The notes beneath the pieces were generated by a model. That model was given only the letters and a program-made list of their open reading frames with translations, had not been told where the DNA came from and did not search any database. A stretch of 14,983 nucleotides of DNA, from the NCBI GenBank assembly GCA_011526395.1, contig WTHW01000197.1, positions 1-14,983 on the forward strand, read 5' to 3'. Positions 14,936 to 14,983 of the stretch are shown one piece after another. Source of the stretch: Alphaproteobacteria bacterium. GTDB lineage: Bacteria > Pseudomonadota > Alphaproteobacteria > Puniceispirillales > Puniceispirillaceae. The translations under genes were made by a program, and so were the position numbers. The stretch's first letter is position 1, and every line of letters begins with the position of its first letter.

Positions 14936-14983
14936 TGGTGGAGCCAGACGGGATCGAACCGACGACCTCTACAATGCCATTGT
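14936..14983 (-). tRNA. tRNA-Ala (anticodon GGC), 3' part, cut by window edge
   Basis: The last 48 bases are tRNA positions 29-76 on the minus strand. They include an encoded CCA end (14936-14938), discriminator A, 3' acceptor strand TGGCTCC, T-loop TTCGATC, variable loop AGGTC, and anticodon loop ATGGCAT with anticodon GGC at 14976-14978. T70 in the acceptor strand allows the G3-U70 wobble pair that identifies alanine tRNAs. One T-T mismatch occurs in the T-stem (50-64). The D-arm and 5' acceptor strand lie beyond the window, so the fold cannot be fully verified. Confidence 0.9.

Overview
The window looks like a chromosomal segment of an alphaproteobacterium of moderate G+C. The lineage signs are an Irr-type member of the Fur family, an Azospirillum-like GltD, a short RNase D directly before lptC-lptA-lptB, and an NDUFA9-like protein next to uppP. 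A free-living, possibly marine organism (SAR116- or Rhodospirillales-like) would fit, but that is an inference from gene style only. No mobile element, CRISPR array, phage gene or integration scar is visible.

Layout. Positions 1-1622 (minus) hold gltD followed by the cut-off start of gltB, the two subunits of glutamate synthase, behind a good sigma-70-like promoter at 1696-1724. uppP (1850-2656, plus) recycles the cell-wall lipid carrier and abuts, stop to stop, an NDUFA9-like NAD(P)-binding protein (2657-3598, minus). A PhyH-type dioxygenase and a YCII-like small protein (3735-4819, minus) diverge from a tight plus-strand cluster at 4921-7658. That cluster encodes a fluoroacetate-dehalogenase-like hydrolase, a HIT protein, a two-helix membrane protein and an HI0933-type flavoprotein.

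katG (7714-9849) and an upstream irr gene (10049-10459) are both on the minus strand, with a hairpin terminator behind katG at 7657-7686. Each gene has a near-palindromic Irr-box-like site in front of it. At irr the site lies between the -35 and the presumed -10; at katG it lies just upstream of the -35. This suggests an iron/heme-responsive circuit that controls its own regulator and a heme peroxidase.

From 10564 to 14873 everything is on the plus strand: a family 25 glycosyltransferase, a nitroreductase, RNase D, and lptC-lptA-lptB for lipopolysaccharide export. A bidirectional terminator at 14882-14910 separates lptB from the 3' part of a minus-strand tRNA-Ala(GGC), which is cut by the window edge.

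There is no gene-free stretch over 300 bases; the largest gaps are 1623-1849 and 9850-10048. Most of the window is ordinary core and accessory metabolism. The best candidates for a second look are the paired Irr-like operators and the dehalogenase/dioxygenase neighbourhood.
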